Positions 33,601 through 43,148 of a DNA stretch of 64,000 nucleotides are shown here, in pieces (the stretch's first letter is position 1; each line of letters starts with the position of its first letter). Made by a program: the position numbers and the translations under genes. The DNA lies in contig JAFIFP010000009.1 of assembly GCA_020831965.1 (NCBI GenBank), positions 248,001 through 312,000 on the forward strand, written 5' to 3'. This DNA is from Idiomarina sp. GTDB lineage: Bacteria > Pseudomonadota > Gammaproteobacteria > Enterobacterales > Alteromonadaceae. The notes under the pieces were generated by a model, which searched no databases, was not told the origin of the DNA, and worked only from the letters and a program-made list of their open reading frames with translations.

Positions 33601-35623
33601 CCGGGCGGCGATAGCCGCTTTTGATCATAGTGAAAGCCACGCCGAGGCGCACGCTAGGGCGAACCGCGTCGATCGGGGTCACAACTGAAAGGGTGAGGCC
33701 AGCGTATTCGAGGCCCACGTGGGTGCTCCATTCGAGGAATTGGTAGCGATTGGAAAGGCTGCCGTCCATGGGGATGCGGCCAATGTCGTTGTCGGGAGTG
33801 GTGAAAGACAAGGGTATGTCGCTGTCCCAACTCGCGTTTTCAATCGCTTGATTGGCTGTGAGTGAGGTTAATACCATGTCACCCCAAAGGCTCATCCAGA
33901 AGCCCGCACCAATACTCGCGTGTGTGCTCATGAGCTGAATACGTTGTTCAGGCAGGCCAAGGCGCACCACGTTTAATTCATTGTGTTGAATGCCCACACT
34001 CCCCTGCACTGTGAAATTTAAGGCATTGAAATAGCGCTGAATACTTAGTACGACATCGTCACTGGTGGCGCCAACGTAGGAGGTTGTTGGGCCTAAGTCT
34101 CGGCGCACCTGACCCCAGGTTTGTTGGTAGTCGTCGGAGAACGCGCGCTCATATGGGACGCGGTAGCCGGGGCGCGGTTGCCCGCCCATGCGCAAGGTAT
34201 AAAGTCCAACGCGCCAGCCGCGGCGATACGGATGACGATAGCGCGGTGCCGGGTAGTCCACCGCATAGACTTGCTCGCTCTCGAGTTCGAATAAGTCTTG
34301 AGTAATTTGATAGTTGGGGTCGAAGTCACCGTTCTTCAGACGGCCAACCCGCACTGCGTAGGAGCCCGCTTCCGCGACTTCGCGGCGGAAGGTGTTGCCG
34401 GTGGAGCGTTCGATGGGATCGAGATCGCGGCGCACTTGAATGACCGCTTGGCGATCTGCAACTGAAAGTTCGAGCGAGCCATATTGACGCGCTTCCAGTT
34501 CGACACGACGGAAGCCAAAGGCAGCACCTTCAGGAATACGTAGCGTTTCATCGCGCGGACGATGACGTTCAGAGCGGACGCTCAAGTCATAAGTGCGGCC
34601 GCTTTGTAATGCATGACGAGTGGGCGAACCGAGTGACTGGTGGTCGATGCGAACGTTGGCGTCGCTGGGATCAACATAGAAATAAACCAAAGCTTCGCGG
34701 CTGTTGAGAAACGAGCTGACCGTGTAGCGGTCGAGCTCGCGGAAGCGCTCCACCCGTGAGTTTTCTTCAGTGAAATCGGCAGTGCGCACCAGCACACGGA
34801 ATTCAGAGCCCAAAGAATCAATAGGAAGCCACTCAGTGTAACCGCGACTGTCGGTTTGCACTTCTAACTCTTCATAGCCGACGCGCAGAATGAGAGGCAT
34901 ATTGGCTTGAGGGCGCGAGCTGGTTTGGTGAAGTAGCACAAAGCTGATGCGATCTCGGTTTTCATGGAGTAAAGGCACGGCCTTCATAGCGCGGGCGCTG
35001 GCGTCCATCACATCGGCAAAGTAGGTTTCGAAGGTGGCCTGCGACCCGCTTTCTTGAATGAACGTTTGGGCGTGAACGCCGTCCCGTTCCGCTATGGCTA
35101 AGCCCGCGACGGCGCGTTGTAAGCGCAATGCGGGTTCAAGGCGAGAGGTTTGTTCAATTTGGTAGACCGCGTTCAGTGCGGGTGCTTTGCGCCTTGCTTG
35201 ATCAGTGAGGCGTTGCATGGTGGCGCGGTCGATGCGTAAGCGAACGTACCACTCTTGCGTACCACGAACGCGTTCTTCGAAATCAATACGGACATTTTCC
35301 AGTTCTACGTTGGACCACGAGAAGGAGCTGGAAACAAATTCACGGGTGATTTCTTGGTCCGAGGCTTCGCGAAGTTCTTGGCGGGTGTCGGTGCGTACGT
35401 TCACCAGCACCATCTCGGCCAGTTCGTCGCGGGCGCCTTGAACGGCTTGCTCGCGAGTATTACCGAAACCTTGACCGTAAACGTAGCGACTGTCCGCGAT
35501 AAAGGTCCGGCGATCCGTCTCTGGCGGTTCGCGTTCCTGGCGGTCTGAACGCGAGGAAGGCAGCGACGAGCACGCCGCCAACACACACGCTAAACCAATG
35601 GCTGTGACAAACCGCCAGGTCAT
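33584..35623 (-). CDS. LPP20-like lipoprotein with PEGA-like and beta-barrel-like parts
   Basis: 679-residue lipoprotein (lipobox LAAC, Cys18). Residues about 45-140 (YVYGQGFGNTREQAVQGARDELAEMV..., WYVRLRID) are an LPP20-type domain, also found in the next gene upstream. About residues 300-350 (VYFYVDPSDANVRIDHQSLG) look like a PEGA carbohydrate-interaction-like domain. The last 200 residues alternate as in outer-membrane strands (GVGL-type, ending RLGVAFTMIKSG). Function unknown; the pairing of a long and a short LPP20 protein suggests a surface structure. Its C-terminal codons overlap the decamer repeat at 33558. Confidence 0.7.
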   Translation of the reverse strand: MTWRFVTAIGLACVLAACSSLPSSRSDRQEREPPETDRRTFIADSRYVYGQGFGNTREQAVQGARDELAEMVLVNVRTDTRQELREASDQEITREFVSSSFSWSNVELENVRIDFEERVRGTQEWYVRLRIDRATMQRLTDQARRKAPALNAVYQIEQTSRLEPALRLQRAVAGLAIAERDGVHAQTFIQESGSQATFETYFADVMDASARAMKAVPLLHENRDRISFVLLHQTSSRPQANMPLILRVGYEELEVQTDSRGYTEWLPIDSLGSEFRVLVRTADFTEENSRVERFRELDRYTVSSFLNSREALVYFYVDPSDANVRIDHQSLGSPTRHALQSGRTYDLSVRSERHRPRDETLRIPEGAAFGFRRVELEARQYGSLELSVADRQAVIQVRRDLDPIERSTGNTFRREVAEAGSYAVRVGRLKNGDFDPNYQITQDLFELESEQVYAVDYPAPRYRHPYRRGWRVGLYTLRMGGQPRPGYRVPYERAFSDDYQQTWGQVRRDLGPTTSYVGATSDDVVLSIQRYFNALNFTVQGSVGIQHNELNVVRLGLPEQRIQLMSTHASIGAGFWMSLWGDMVLTSLTANQAIENASWDSDIPLSFTTPDNDIGRIPMDGSLSNRYQFLEWSTHVGLEYAGLTLSVVTPIDAVRPSVRLGVAFTMIKSGYRRPAIIRR

Positions 35624-35629
35624 GGCGTA

Positions 35630-36124
35630 TTAGCCGCGCGTCGGTTGCGTTGGCCGTGAGGTGCGCATGCGCTCGTCAAACTCGTCGAGAATTTGGCGAC
35701 CAGTGCGAGCACCTTGGTTGCGAGGCATCCGCATACGAACAAAGACGCGAACTGAACCGTCTGGCAGGCGCACCCGCTCAACTTGGTCCGTTTCGACTGC
35801 TTCGACCGTGGTTTGCACCCGAGCCTGAATGGCGTCGATAAAAGTACCGGCAGTTTCAGGATCATCTAAATTCACCTGACCGGCTTGCCGTGCCTCACTT
35901 TCCACATAAATACTGAAGGCTTCCGCCAACTGTGCTTGCGCGTTCAAACGCGCCTGCCGTGCTGCGAGGTTGCTGTTCGCGCTCACGCCTTCACCGAAAC
36001 CATAGAAATACTGATCCGGATCAGCCTGCACATCAAACCACGACGGCCACTCCGACTCCGGCTTCGACGAACACCCCACCGCCAACACCACCACGGCAAA
36101 AAACATACCCAACCGCTTCAACAT
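35630..36124 (-). CDS. LPP20-family lipoprotein
   Basis: 164-residue lipoprotein: lipobox VGCS near Cys18, then PSWFDVQADPDQYFYGFGEGVSANSNLAARQARLNAQAQLAEAF, the LPP20 domain. It ends with a Pro/Thr/Arg tail. The start at ATG 36124 has a GGAGG site; the longer frame would begin inside the adjacent GGGGTCAGA repeat and is rejected. Six bases before the 679-residue partner, so likely one transcript. LPP20 proteins include the Helicobacter Lpp20 and FlgP; flagellar or envelope roles are known for some, none can be claimed here. Confidence 0.8.
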   Translation of the reverse strand: MLKRLGMFFAVVVLAVGCSSKPESEWPSWFDVQADPDQYFYGFGEGVSANSNLAARQARLNAQAQLAEAFSIYVESEARQAGQVNLDDPETAGTFIDAIQARVQTTVEAVETDQVERVRLPDGSVRVFVRMRMPRNQGARTGRQILDEFDERMRTSRPTQPTRG

Positions 36125-36136
36125 CCCTACCTCCAG

Positions 36137-36324
36137 ATTGGGGTCAGACCCCAATTATTGCGTACATTTGCTGATTTTATTGGCCTGCAAAGGATGGGGT
36201 CAGAACAACATCCATAGGTTTTGTAAAGACCAAGGCCTGATCCCCTCAAAGTTGATCTGACCCTATTCTCTGCAGCCCTTTAAAAACGTTAAAACGTGCC
36301 TAAAAAGTTCATCTGACCCCAATT
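36137..36324. repeat. GGGGTCAGA repeat cluster beside pgi
   Basis: Contains the palindrome ATTGGGGTC-A-GACCCCAAT (36137-36155), further GGGGTCAGA or TCTGACCCC units near 36193, 36247 and 36312, and a CTGCAG-CCCTTTAAAAACG block. The part 36262-36324 is an inverted copy, with small changes, of 60924-60980. The final unit provides the last codons and stop of pgi. This motif is widespread as short dispersed repeats in gammaproteobacteria. Confidence 0.8.
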
Positions 36325-37826
36325 TGGCAGCTTTGGATGAGGGCGTCGGTGCTTGGATCGAAGCTTTCGCTGCTGCGGCCTTGGATGGCGTCGAGGGTTT
36401 TTTCGGCGATTTTCTTGCCGAGTTCGACGCCGGGTTGGTCGAAGCTGTTCAATCCCCAAATAAGTCCTTGGGTAAACACTTTATGCTCATACGCGGCGAT
36501 AATTGCGCCAAAACTTTCAGGCGTCAGTTCCTTTAAGGCAATCAAATTGTTCGGATTGTTCCCCGGATAGTAATTTCGTGCAGTGCCGTCGTCTGATCCG
36601 TAGGCCATTAATTTACGGTGGGCCAAGCAATTCGCGACAGACAGCTCTTGTTGGTCGGCTAAACTTTCTTGTACTTCTGGTAAAAATCGCTTCGCTGCAC
36701 GATGCAAAACGAGCAAAAAGTCGGCGGCAAAGCTGTCATATCCTTGATGCAAGTGCTGAAAGAACGCATGCTGGCCGTTCGGCCCAAAGCCACCCCAAAT
36801 CAGCGGCCCTGTGGGGTAGTCAATCTTCTCACCTGTAGCAGTGCACTGCTTCCCATTACTTTCCATATCAAGCTGTTGCAAATAAGACGGCATATGTCGA
36901 AAACGCCCGTCGTAAGGCAGCACGGCAAGATTATTGATGTTCCGCTCTTCGCGGTTATACACACCACACAACGCCATGAGCATTGGAATGTTTTCGGTCA
37001 CTGGCGCACTGGCAAAATGCTCGTCCATTAACCGCGCACCTTCCTGCAAGCGTCGAAATACTTCCACGCCACAGGTTGTCGCAATGGCTAGGCCTATTGC
37101 AGACCACATGGAGAATCGGCCACCGACCGACTGATCAAAGGTCAGTTGGTGCGCAGGCGGAATACCATACTCTGTCATTTTCTTCGGCGTCGCCGAGACA
37201 CCAATCACATGATGTTCCAACCAATCCTGCTCAGTTTTGCCAACCCGTTTGAAATGCTCATTCATCCACACCTTCACGGTGTCCACATTGGCAAAAGTAT
37301 CCAACGTGCCAAAGGACTTCGAAGCAATAATAAAGACGGTAGTCTCCGGGTTCACAATAGGCAGTACCGCATACAACTGGCCACCGTCCATTGAGGAAAC
37401 AAAATGGGTATTCAAATGATGTTGTTGAATATCACTGGCAAACTCGCGTAGCGCGAAACTGGTCATCAAAGGCCCAAGATCCGAACCACCCACGCCAATA
37501 TTCACCACATCGGTAATCGGCTTCCCTGTGGCACCGAGCCAGTTGCCGCTGCGGAGCTTTTTCACAATGCGAACAAAACGCGCATCATGGCCATCACGCA
37601 GCACTGATTGGTCGCCACGACTCAACACATGGCTCACTGTGCGGTTCTCACTGATATTTACAAAGGTGCCATTCATGAGTGCGGCCCGCTGCTCATTAAA
37701 ATTTTCAGGCAAACGTTTCGCGGCGAAGGCTTCAATGGCTTCGGGCGTGAGGAATTGGTAACTCCAGTCAAATACAACACCGTCGACGGTCACTTGCCGC
37801 AACGGAGGCTGGCTGTCCATAGGCAT
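36309..37826 (-). CDS. pgi: Glucose-6-phosphate isomerase
   Basis: 505-residue cytoplasmic enzyme converting glucose-6-P and fructose-6-P. Signatures include NIGVGGSDLGPLM, SKSFGTLDTFAN, VGGRFSMWSAIGLA and FDQPGVELGKKIAEK near the C-terminus. It is slightly short (about 549 is usual), mainly at the N-terminus. The last residues, IGVR and the TGA stop, are encoded by the flanking GGGGTCAGA repeat, so the native tail has been replaced by repeat sequence without losing the known catalytic parts. Start ATG 37826 with AAGGGAT site. A single gene. Confidence 0.95.
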   Translation of the reverse strand: MPMDSQPPLRQVTVDGVVFDWSYQFLTPEAIEAFAAKRLPENFNEQRAALMNGTFVNISENRTVSHVLSRGDQSVLRDGHDARFVRIVKKLRSGNWLGATGKPITDVVNIGVGGSDLGPLMTSFALREFASDIQQHHLNTHFVSSMDGGQLYAVLPIVNPETTVFIIASKSFGTLDTFANVDTVKVWMNEHFKRVGKTEQDWLEHHVIGVSATPKKMTEYGIPPAHQLTFDQSVGGRFSMWSAIGLAIATTCGVEVFRRLQEGARLMDEHFASAPVTENIPMLMALCGVYNREERNINNLAVLPYDGRFRHMPSYLQQLDMESNGKQCTATGEKIDYPTGPLIWGGFGPNGQHAFFQHLHQGYDSFAADFLLVLHRAAKRFLPEVQESLADQQELSVANCLAHRKLMAYGSDDGTARNYYPGNNPNNLIALKELTPESFGAIIAAYEHKVFTQGLIWGLNSFDQPGVELGKKIAEKTLDAIQGRSSESFDPSTDALIQSCQIGVR

Positions 37827-37863
37827 GGCTCTATCCCTTCTAATACTTACTTCTTACACTCGT

Positions 37864-38523
37864 TTACTCGGCGTCTTCCGGGTTCTTCAAATTCAGTGAC
37901 GCCACATAATCATTAAAGCGCTCCCAAGAACCCGTTTTGATGCTCTCGGGAAACTCAGCATTCCCGCGACGCGAGCTGTTCAACTCGGCTAAGGTCACGG
38001 CACAAATAAGCGCTTCACAGGTGGTGAAGCTAATGATCAACTTCCGCTCGATATCCGACCCGTCAGTGAAATTCACATTTGCTACACCATAGTGACCGTC
38101 GTAACTGGCGATTTCTCTGTCTTCGGCAACGACCACTTCCACTTTACCGCCGTGGCGTTTCATTTCCGTGACCCACACGTCATACAAATTCGAAAACAGC
38201 ATCCAGGGCTCAATTTGTGGCACCACTTCGTACTGATACACGATAGTGCTGTAATAGCTCATGTCATAAGGCAGCTCGAAGATCACCGAATTCATTAGAA
38301 TGTTTTCAGCTGTGTCCGTGGCTTCATGGACTTTGGTGTACAACCACTCCGACGAGGACTCCACCGGCGCCACAACACTAAAGGTTTCATTTGGCGCGGT
38401 GTAGCGCATGCCATCCAACGAGCCATTCAAGATCTTCGGCGCAGGAATTAAGCCACCAATGGTTCCACCGGCGCAACCGCCGAGCAGAGTAAGCAGTACT
38501 ACTACCGTAACTAATCGCTTCAT
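37864..38523 (-). CDS. Lipoprotein of unknown function between pgi and ruvB
   Basis: 219-residue predicted lipoprotein: signal peptide and lipobox LGGCAGG (Cys17). The mature part has few motifs ([19 protein letters not shown]..., later [16 protein letters not shown]). It overlaps the ruvB stop by 4 bases, so it is co-transcribed with the ruv genes. No family recognised; probably a periplasmic envelope protein restricted to related marine bacteria. Confidence 0.7.
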   Translation of the reverse strand: MKRLVTVVVLLTLLGGCAGGTIGGLIPAPKILNGSLDGMRYTAPNETFSVVAPVESSSEWLYTKVHEATDTAENILMNSVIFELPYDMSYYSTIVYQYEVVPQIEPWMLFSNLYDVWVTEMKRHGGKVEVVVAEDREIASYDGHYGVANVNFTDGSDIERKLIISFTTCEALICAVTLAELNSSRRGNAEFPESIKTGSWERFNDYVASLNLKNPEDAE

Positions 38524-39521
38524 GATTTGATTAACCCAAAATGTTGATAGGCCCGCGCAGAGGCAATGCGCCCACGCGGAGTACGCTGAATGAAGCCTTG
38601 CTGAATCAGAAATGGCTCAAGCACATCTTCAATCGTATCTTTCTCTTCACCAATAGCCGCAGCAAGGTTTTCCAACCCTACCGGTCCGCCATCGAACTTC
38701 TCAATAATCGCTTTCATGAGCTTGCGATCCATATAATCGAAGCCCGCTTTGTCCACGTCCACCATGTCCAGCGCCGCTGAAGCCACATCGGCAGTAATCC
38801 GCCCGTCGGAACGTACTTCCGCAAAGTCGCGAACCCGACGCAATAAGCGATTGGCAATCCGTGGCGTGCCCCGCGAGCGGGCTGCGATTTCGCGCGCACC
38901 TTGCGGGTCCATATGCAACTCAAGATAATGCGCCGAGCGCGTCACAATAGTTGTGAGATCTTCGACGTTATAAAACTCCAACCGCTGCACAATGCCAAAC
39001 CGATCTCGCAGTGGTGACGTTAATGCACCCGCACGCGTTGTTGCGCCCACTAGCGTGAAGGGCGGCAAGTCGAGTTTGATTGAACGCGCAGCCGGACCTT
39101 CGCCAATCATGATGTCCAACTGATAATCTTCCATCGCCGGATACAAAACTTCTTCCACCACAGGGCTTAACCGATGAATTTCGTCAATAAACAGCACGTC
39201 GTGTGCTTCCAGGTTGGTGAGCAATGCTGCCAAATCACCCGCTTTTTCTAGCACGGGGCCCGAGGTGGTCTTAATGCTGACACCCATTTCATTGGCAATA
39301 ATATTGGCAAGGGTGGTTTTCCCAAGGCCCGGTGGCCCGAAAATCAATACATGATCGAGCGCGTCTTTTCGTGCGCGCGCCGCTTCAATATAAATTCCCA
39401 GCTGTTCCACCACGTGTGCTTGGCCCGTGTAGTCGGCCAGCGTTTTCGGCCGAATCGCGCGGTCAATCACTTCGTCTTCTGGCGTGGCTTGCGCCTGAAC
39501 CATGCGGTCCGCTTCAATCAT
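38520..39521 (-). CDS. ruvB: Holliday junction helicase RuvB
   Basis: 333-residue AAA+ motor that with RuvA drives branch migration. Walker [10 protein letters not shown] (about 62-70), Walker [10 protein letters not shown], sensor [17 protein letters not shown], and the C-terminal winged helix [16 protein letters not shown]. Follows ruvA by 3 bases. Length typical (E. coli 336). Confidence 0.97.
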   Translation of the reverse strand: MIEADRMVQAQATPEDEVIDRAIRPKTLADYTGQAHVVEQLGIYIEAARARKDALDHVLIFGPPGLGKTTLANIIANEMGVSIKTTSGPVLEKAGDLAALLTNLEAHDVLFIDEIHRLSPVVEEVLYPAMEDYQLDIMIGEGPAARSIKLDLPPFTLVGATTRAGALTSPLRDRFGIVQRLEFYNVEDLTTIVTRSAHYLELHMDPQGAREIAARSRGTPRIANRLLRRVRDFAEVRSDGRITADVASAALDMVDVDKAGFDYMDRKLMKAIIEKFDGGPVGLENLAAAIGEEKDTIEDVLEPFLIQQGFIQRTPRGRIASARAYQHFGLIKS

Positions 39522-39524
39522 GGG

Positions 39525-40136
39525 TTACACCATTGCCTTTAATGCCTGACGGATCATGTCTTCTGCAGACATATCGTCGGTGGTTACTTTGCGCAGCACT
39601 GTCTCTGCTTGATTCGGTTTATAGCCGAGCGCTAACAATGCACTCAAGGCTTCGTCTTTTGCTGTGGTTTCCGGGCTGGTAATCAACGCGGGTTTCTCGC
39701 CCGGTAAGCCAGTGTCGTAATTCGCACCCGTAAAGTCTTTCAAGCGATCACGCATTTCTACCACGAGGCGCTCAGCAGTTTTCTTCCCCACTCCTGGGAT
39801 TTTGACCAAGGTGGTTACGTCATTCAACTGGACGGAACGAATAAATTGGCCGGCACTCATACTCGACAAAATGGTAAGTGCTAACTTCGGCCCAATCCCT
39901 TGCGCTTTAATTAACAAACGGAATAATGCGCGCTCGTCGGCAGTATTGAAGCCGAACAGAAGTTGGGCGTCTTCACGCACCACGAAATGGGTCCACAAAG
40001 TCACTTGTTCACCGAGCCCTGGCAGCTCGTAATAACAGGTCATGGGCACCTGCACTTCGTAACCGACGCCGTTGACGTCTATCAGCAGTTCCGGCGGCTG
40101 TTTTGCCACCAAAATTCCCTGCAATCGTCCTATCAT
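39525..40136 (-). CDS. ruvA: Holliday junction-binding protein RuvA
   Basis: 203-residue RuvA (E. coli 203). The OB-fold starts [28 protein letters not shown]; helix-hairpin-helix motifs are [11 protein letters not shown] and [19 protein letters not shown]-terminal domain III binds RuvB. Its usual neighbour ruvC is separated here by about 560 bases holding a RelB-like gene. Confidence 0.97.
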   Translation of the reverse strand: MIGRLQGILVAKQPPELLIDVNGVGYEVQVPMTCYYELPGLGEQVTLWTHFVVREDAQLLFGFNTADERALFRLLIKAQGIGPKLALTILSSMSAGQFIRSVQLNDVTTLVKIPGVGKKTAERLVVEMRDRLKDFTGANYDTGLPGEKPALITSPETTAKDEALSALLALGYKPNQAETVLRKVTTDDMSAEDMIRQALKAMV

Positions 40137-40345
40137 TGCGCGTTCTCATTGTTAATTATTGTCGCTTCGCTCCATGTTACCCCAAGATGAAGTACAGAGG
40201 AATGGAATGAAGGCTGGGACTTCCCCGTCATAACGAGATGTTAAGCCGATTGCGTAAATTGCTTTTCAACACGGCAGCTAACACTAAACTTCTCGCAAAA
40301 GCATTTCCGACACAGGAGCGCCCGTGAACTATGACCTTAGGACAT

Positions 40346-40400
40346 CTTGTACACCAAAAGATGCACAATGTGTTACTATGTATAACATGGTTACACATAT
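40346..40400 (+). promoter_or_regulatory. Promoter/operator region of the RelB-like gene
   Basis: Contains TGTGTTAC and GTTACACA, which pair with one mismatch across 13 bases and flank TATAAC. The layout of an inverted repeat around a -10-like hexamer suggests autoregulation by the ribbon-helix-helix protein encoded just downstream. Bases 40137-40345 otherwise show no gene. Confidence 0.35.
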
Positions 40401-40413
40401 TGGAGTGCCTATC

Positions 40414-40692
40414 ATGAAAACCGAAATGTTAAGTACACGCATCGATCACGATACTAAGGTTGCCTTCACCACAATCTGTGATGAGGTAGGATTAAGTCCT
40501 TCTCAGGCAATTAAGCTTTTTGCCCGCGCAGTCATTAACCATGGCGGTATTCCATTTGAATTGCGAACACGTCAACCAAATCATCTTACTGCTGCTGCAA
40601 TGAGAGAATTAGCTGAGGGACAAGGACACTCAGCTCGATCCGTTGACTCAATGATACAAGAGCTCTCTGAAGGCAATCCAAAAGACGCTTAG
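40414..40692 (+). CDS. Orphan RelB/DinJ-family antitoxin
   Basis: 92-residue ribbon-helix-helix antitoxin: EMLSTRIDHDTKVAFTTICDEVGLSPSQAIKLFARAVINHGGIPFEL, the RelB/DinJ signature. Start ATG 40414 with a GGAGTG site; an in-frame upstream ATG is less likely. No toxin frame follows: the next gene (ruvC) is on the other strand 2 bases later. It has therefore lost its YafQ/RelE partner or serves as a free regulator. It interrupts the usual ruvC-ruvA-ruvB string. Confidence 0.85.
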   Translation: MKTEMLSTRIDHDTKVAFTTICDEVGLSPSQAIKLFARAVINHGGIPFELRTRQPNHLTAAAMRELAEGQGHSARSVDSMIQELSEGNPKDA

Positions 40693-40694
40693 CC

Positions 40695-41216
40695 TCACCC
40701 GCGAGCTTTGCGGATGAGCGTTTGGTAGGTGTGGGCGTGGCAGATAGCGACGGCGAGCGCGTCGGCGGCGTCGGCTTGGGGTTTGTGAGGGAGCTTGAGC
40801 ACCTGCATGACCATATGTTGAACCTGATCTTTATTCGCCGCCCCCGTGCCCACTACGGCTTGTTTGATCTGCCGTGCCGAGTACTCGTGCACGGCGAGCT
40901 CTTGGTGTGCAGCAGCGACCATGGCAACGCCCCGCGCTTGGCCGAGCTTGAGCGCTGAATCCGGATTGCGCGCCATGAACACTTGTTCAATCGCAAATTC
41001 GTTGGGCTTGAACTGAGTAATTAACTCAGACACGCCATCGAAAATGATTTTGAGACGTTCGGCCATAGTGGGCTCGCCGTCGGTTTTGGTAGACGCACTG
41101 GTGGACGCGGCGCGAATACAGCCGCTGCCCAAATAAGTTAAGCGGCTACCTTGTTGCTCAATCACCCCGTAACCGGTAATGCGAGAGCCGGGATCGATGC
41201 CGAGAATTATTGCCAT
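40695..41216 (-). CDS. ruvC: Holliday junction resolvase RuvC
   Basis: 173-residue endonuclease (E. coli 173). The N-terminal catalytic aspartate lies in [16 protein letters not shown] (Asp8); the second acidic site is [11 protein letters not shown], and the C-terminal pair lies in [14 protein letters not shown]. Cuts junctions made available by RuvAB. It follows yebC by 21 bases in the same direction, as in many gammaproteobacteria. Confidence 0.97.
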   Translation of the reverse strand: MAIILGIDPGSRITGYGVIEQQGSRLTYLGSGCIRAASTSASTKTDGEPTMAERLKIIFDGVSELITQFKPNEFAIEQVFMARNPDSALKLGQARGVAMVAAAHQELAVHEYSARQIKQAVVGTGAANKDQVQHMVMQVLKLPHKPQADAADALAVAICHAHTYQTLIRKARG

Positions 41217-41237
41217 GCTGAGTCCTTTAGTTGGCCC

Positions 41238-41975
41238 TTAGCCCCAAGCTTCGTCTGGGATTTCGGCGTTATGATATACGGCTTGCACATCGTCGAGTTC
41301 GTCCAGCATATCGATAAGCTTCAGCACACTTTGTGCGGTTTCGAGATCGAGTTCTACTTTAGTTGCGGGGACCTGTGTCACTTCTGCATTGTCAGCAACA
41401 TAGTCAGCGCCGTCCATAAAATCCTTCACCCGACCGAAGGTATCCGGCGTCGTGAAGACGTCGATGGCACCGTCGTCATAGGTCACCACATCTTCGGCTC
41501 CCGCTTCGAGGGCAGCTTCCATGATGCTGTCTTCGTGGGCTCCTGGCGCATAGCTAAGGACACCGCGTTTTTCGAACAAATAAGACACCGAGCCGTCAGT
41601 ACCCAAATTGCCGCCATTTTTTGAGAACGCATGACGCACTTCGGAAACCGTGCGATTCCGATTGTCGCTCATGCACTCGACCATGACGGCTACTCCACCC
41701 GCGCCGTAGCCTTCATAGCGAATTTCTTCCATGTTATCGCCGTCTAGCTCGCCAGCTCCGCGCGCAATCGCGTTATCAATGGTGTCGCGCTTCATGTTGT
41801 TCGACAAGGCCTTGTCGATAGCAGCTCGTAGCCGAGGATTAGTTTCGGGGTCAGAGCCACCCTCGCGCGCTGCAACGACTAACTCGCGAATCAGCTTGGT
41901 AAAAATCTTCCCGCGCTTAGCGTCTTGCGCAGCCTTGCGGTGCTTAATATTCGCCCATTTGGAGTGACCTGCCAT
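41238..41975 (-). CDS. yebC: YebC/PmpR-family protein
   Basis: 245-residue YebC/TACO1 protein: [40 protein letters not shown] and the [12 protein letters not shown] and [16 protein letters not shown] motifs. Relatives act as transcriptional regulators or relieve ribosome stalling at proline runs. The start is fixed at ATG 41975 by homology and a GAGGA site; the longer frame beginning at 42038 is not supported. Confidence 0.95.
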   Translation of the reverse strand: MAGHSKWANIKHRKAAQDAKRGKIFTKLIRELVVAAREGGSDPETNPRLRAAIDKALSNNMKRDTIDNAIARGAGELDGDNMEEIRYEGYGAGGVAVMVECMSDNRNRTVSEVRHAFSKNGGNLGTDGSVSYLFEKRGVLSYAPGAHEDSIMEAALEAGAEDVVTYDDGAIDVFTTPDTFGRVKDFMDGADYVADNAEVTQVPATKVELDLETAQSVLKLIDMLDELDDVQAVYHNAEIPDEAWG

Positions 41976-42145
41976 GTGTCCTCTTGCTCTTTTCTTTTGC
42001 TGATAAACGACCCGCCTATGATAACGCAGCGTCAGCAAAGGGCAATTCGCAGGTTAGAAAATTCACTGGGCAATCAGCGAAGACTCTTGTCCTTCGGAGG
42101 TAAGCGCCTAAGCTGTAAATTTATCTCAAGGATGAGGCGGACTTC

Positions 42146-43144
42146 ATGGATAAAAAGAAGCGCCAATCGATCGATGCAAGTTACAAGCTTCTATTTAGCG
42201 AGCCCAAAATGATGATCGATTTACTGCAGGGTTTCGTGAAGCAAGCTTGGGTAGAGAAACTTGATTTCTCAACGCTTGAGTTTGTTGCGAACGACTTTAT
42301 TAGTGACGAACTTCATAAACGTCAAAATGACTGCATTTGGCGTGTGAAGTGGCAAGATTCGGAGCGCTGGCTGTATGTCTATGTTGTGTTGGAGTTTCAA
42401 TCCACGCCCGACCGCTTCATGCCGTTAAGGCTTATGACTTATCTGGGACTTCTGTATGAGCGACTGGTCAAACAAAATAACCTCACATCTGAGGGCTTGC
42501 TTCCTCCCGTGCTGCCTATTGTGCTCTATAATGGAATAAGAAACTGGCATTACACGACGAAGATCCATGAGCTCATCGCACCAATTCCCGGCGGACTCGA
42601 GCGTTTTATGCCGCAGTTTCAATTTTTCTTGTTGCAAGAACACCGTTTTAAAGATCATCCATTACTTGCCACTCGAAATCTTGTCTCTGCACTGTTCGCT
42701 CTGGAAACTAGCACAGAGACCGTCGACCTGATTGCGGCTTTCGATGCACTGAAGGAATGGCTTGACGATGAGGCTCAGAAATCGCTAAATAAAGCCTTTT
42801 TAGCCTGGATCAAGGGCGTACTACTGCCGTCAAGATGGCAGCATATTGATGCTGGTACTGTCGACGATTTAGAAGGAGTTCGCAGCATGTTAGAGCATAC
42901 AGTCAAACGCTGGCAACGCGAGTGGAAACGAGACGGCTTGGCTGAGGGCCGAGCTGAAGGCCGAGCTGAAGGCCGAGCTGAAGGCCAACGCATGCTATTA
43001 CTCCGTTTACTTACCGCCAAATTTAACGAGTTACCGGAAGAGGTAGTCACTCGTATTAACAATGCTTCAGTTGCAGACTTAGAAACTTGGTCATTACGAA
43101 TGCTTGAAGCTACATCACTCACCGATATTTTCGGCGGTGAGTAA
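42146..43144 (+). CDS. Rpn-family PD-(D/E)XK nuclease
   Basis: 332-residue recombination-promoting nuclease-like protein (Rpn/YhgA, transposase_31 superfamily). SYKLLFSEPKMMIDLLQGFV at the N-terminus, then WLYVYVVLEFQSTPDRFMPLRL with the ExQ nuclease motif. Near residue 268 a run of GRAE units is encoded by three perfect 12-base repeats (42948-42983). The C-terminal part is DUF4351-like (LLRLLTAKFNELPEEVVTRINNA). Inserted between yebC and asnC, it looks like accessory DNA; the E. coli relatives degrade DNA and raise recombination. Activity here not established. Confidence 0.82.
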   Translation: MDKKKRQSIDASYKLLFSEPKMMIDLLQGFVKQAWVEKLDFSTLEFVANDFISDELHKRQNDCIWRVKWQDSERWLYVYVVLEFQSTPDRFMPLRLMTYLGLLYERLVKQNNLTSEGLLPPVLPIVLYNGIRNWHYTTKIHELIAPIPGGLERFMPQFQFFLLQEHRFKDHPLLATRNLVSALFALETSTETVDLIAAFDALKEWLDDEAQKSLNKAFLAWIKGVLLPSRWQHIDAGTVDDLEGVRSMLEHTVKRWQREWKRDGLAEGRAEGRAEGRAEGQRMLLLRLLTAKFNELPEEVVTRINNASVADLETWSLRMLEATSLTDIFGGE

Positions 43145-43148
43145 TCAC

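Noticed and set aside
36125-36154. N-terminal extension MGSDPNLEVG of the LPP20 lipoprotein
   Set aside because: These codons are the GGGGTCAGA palindrome; the GGAGG site and signal peptide point to the ATG at 36124.
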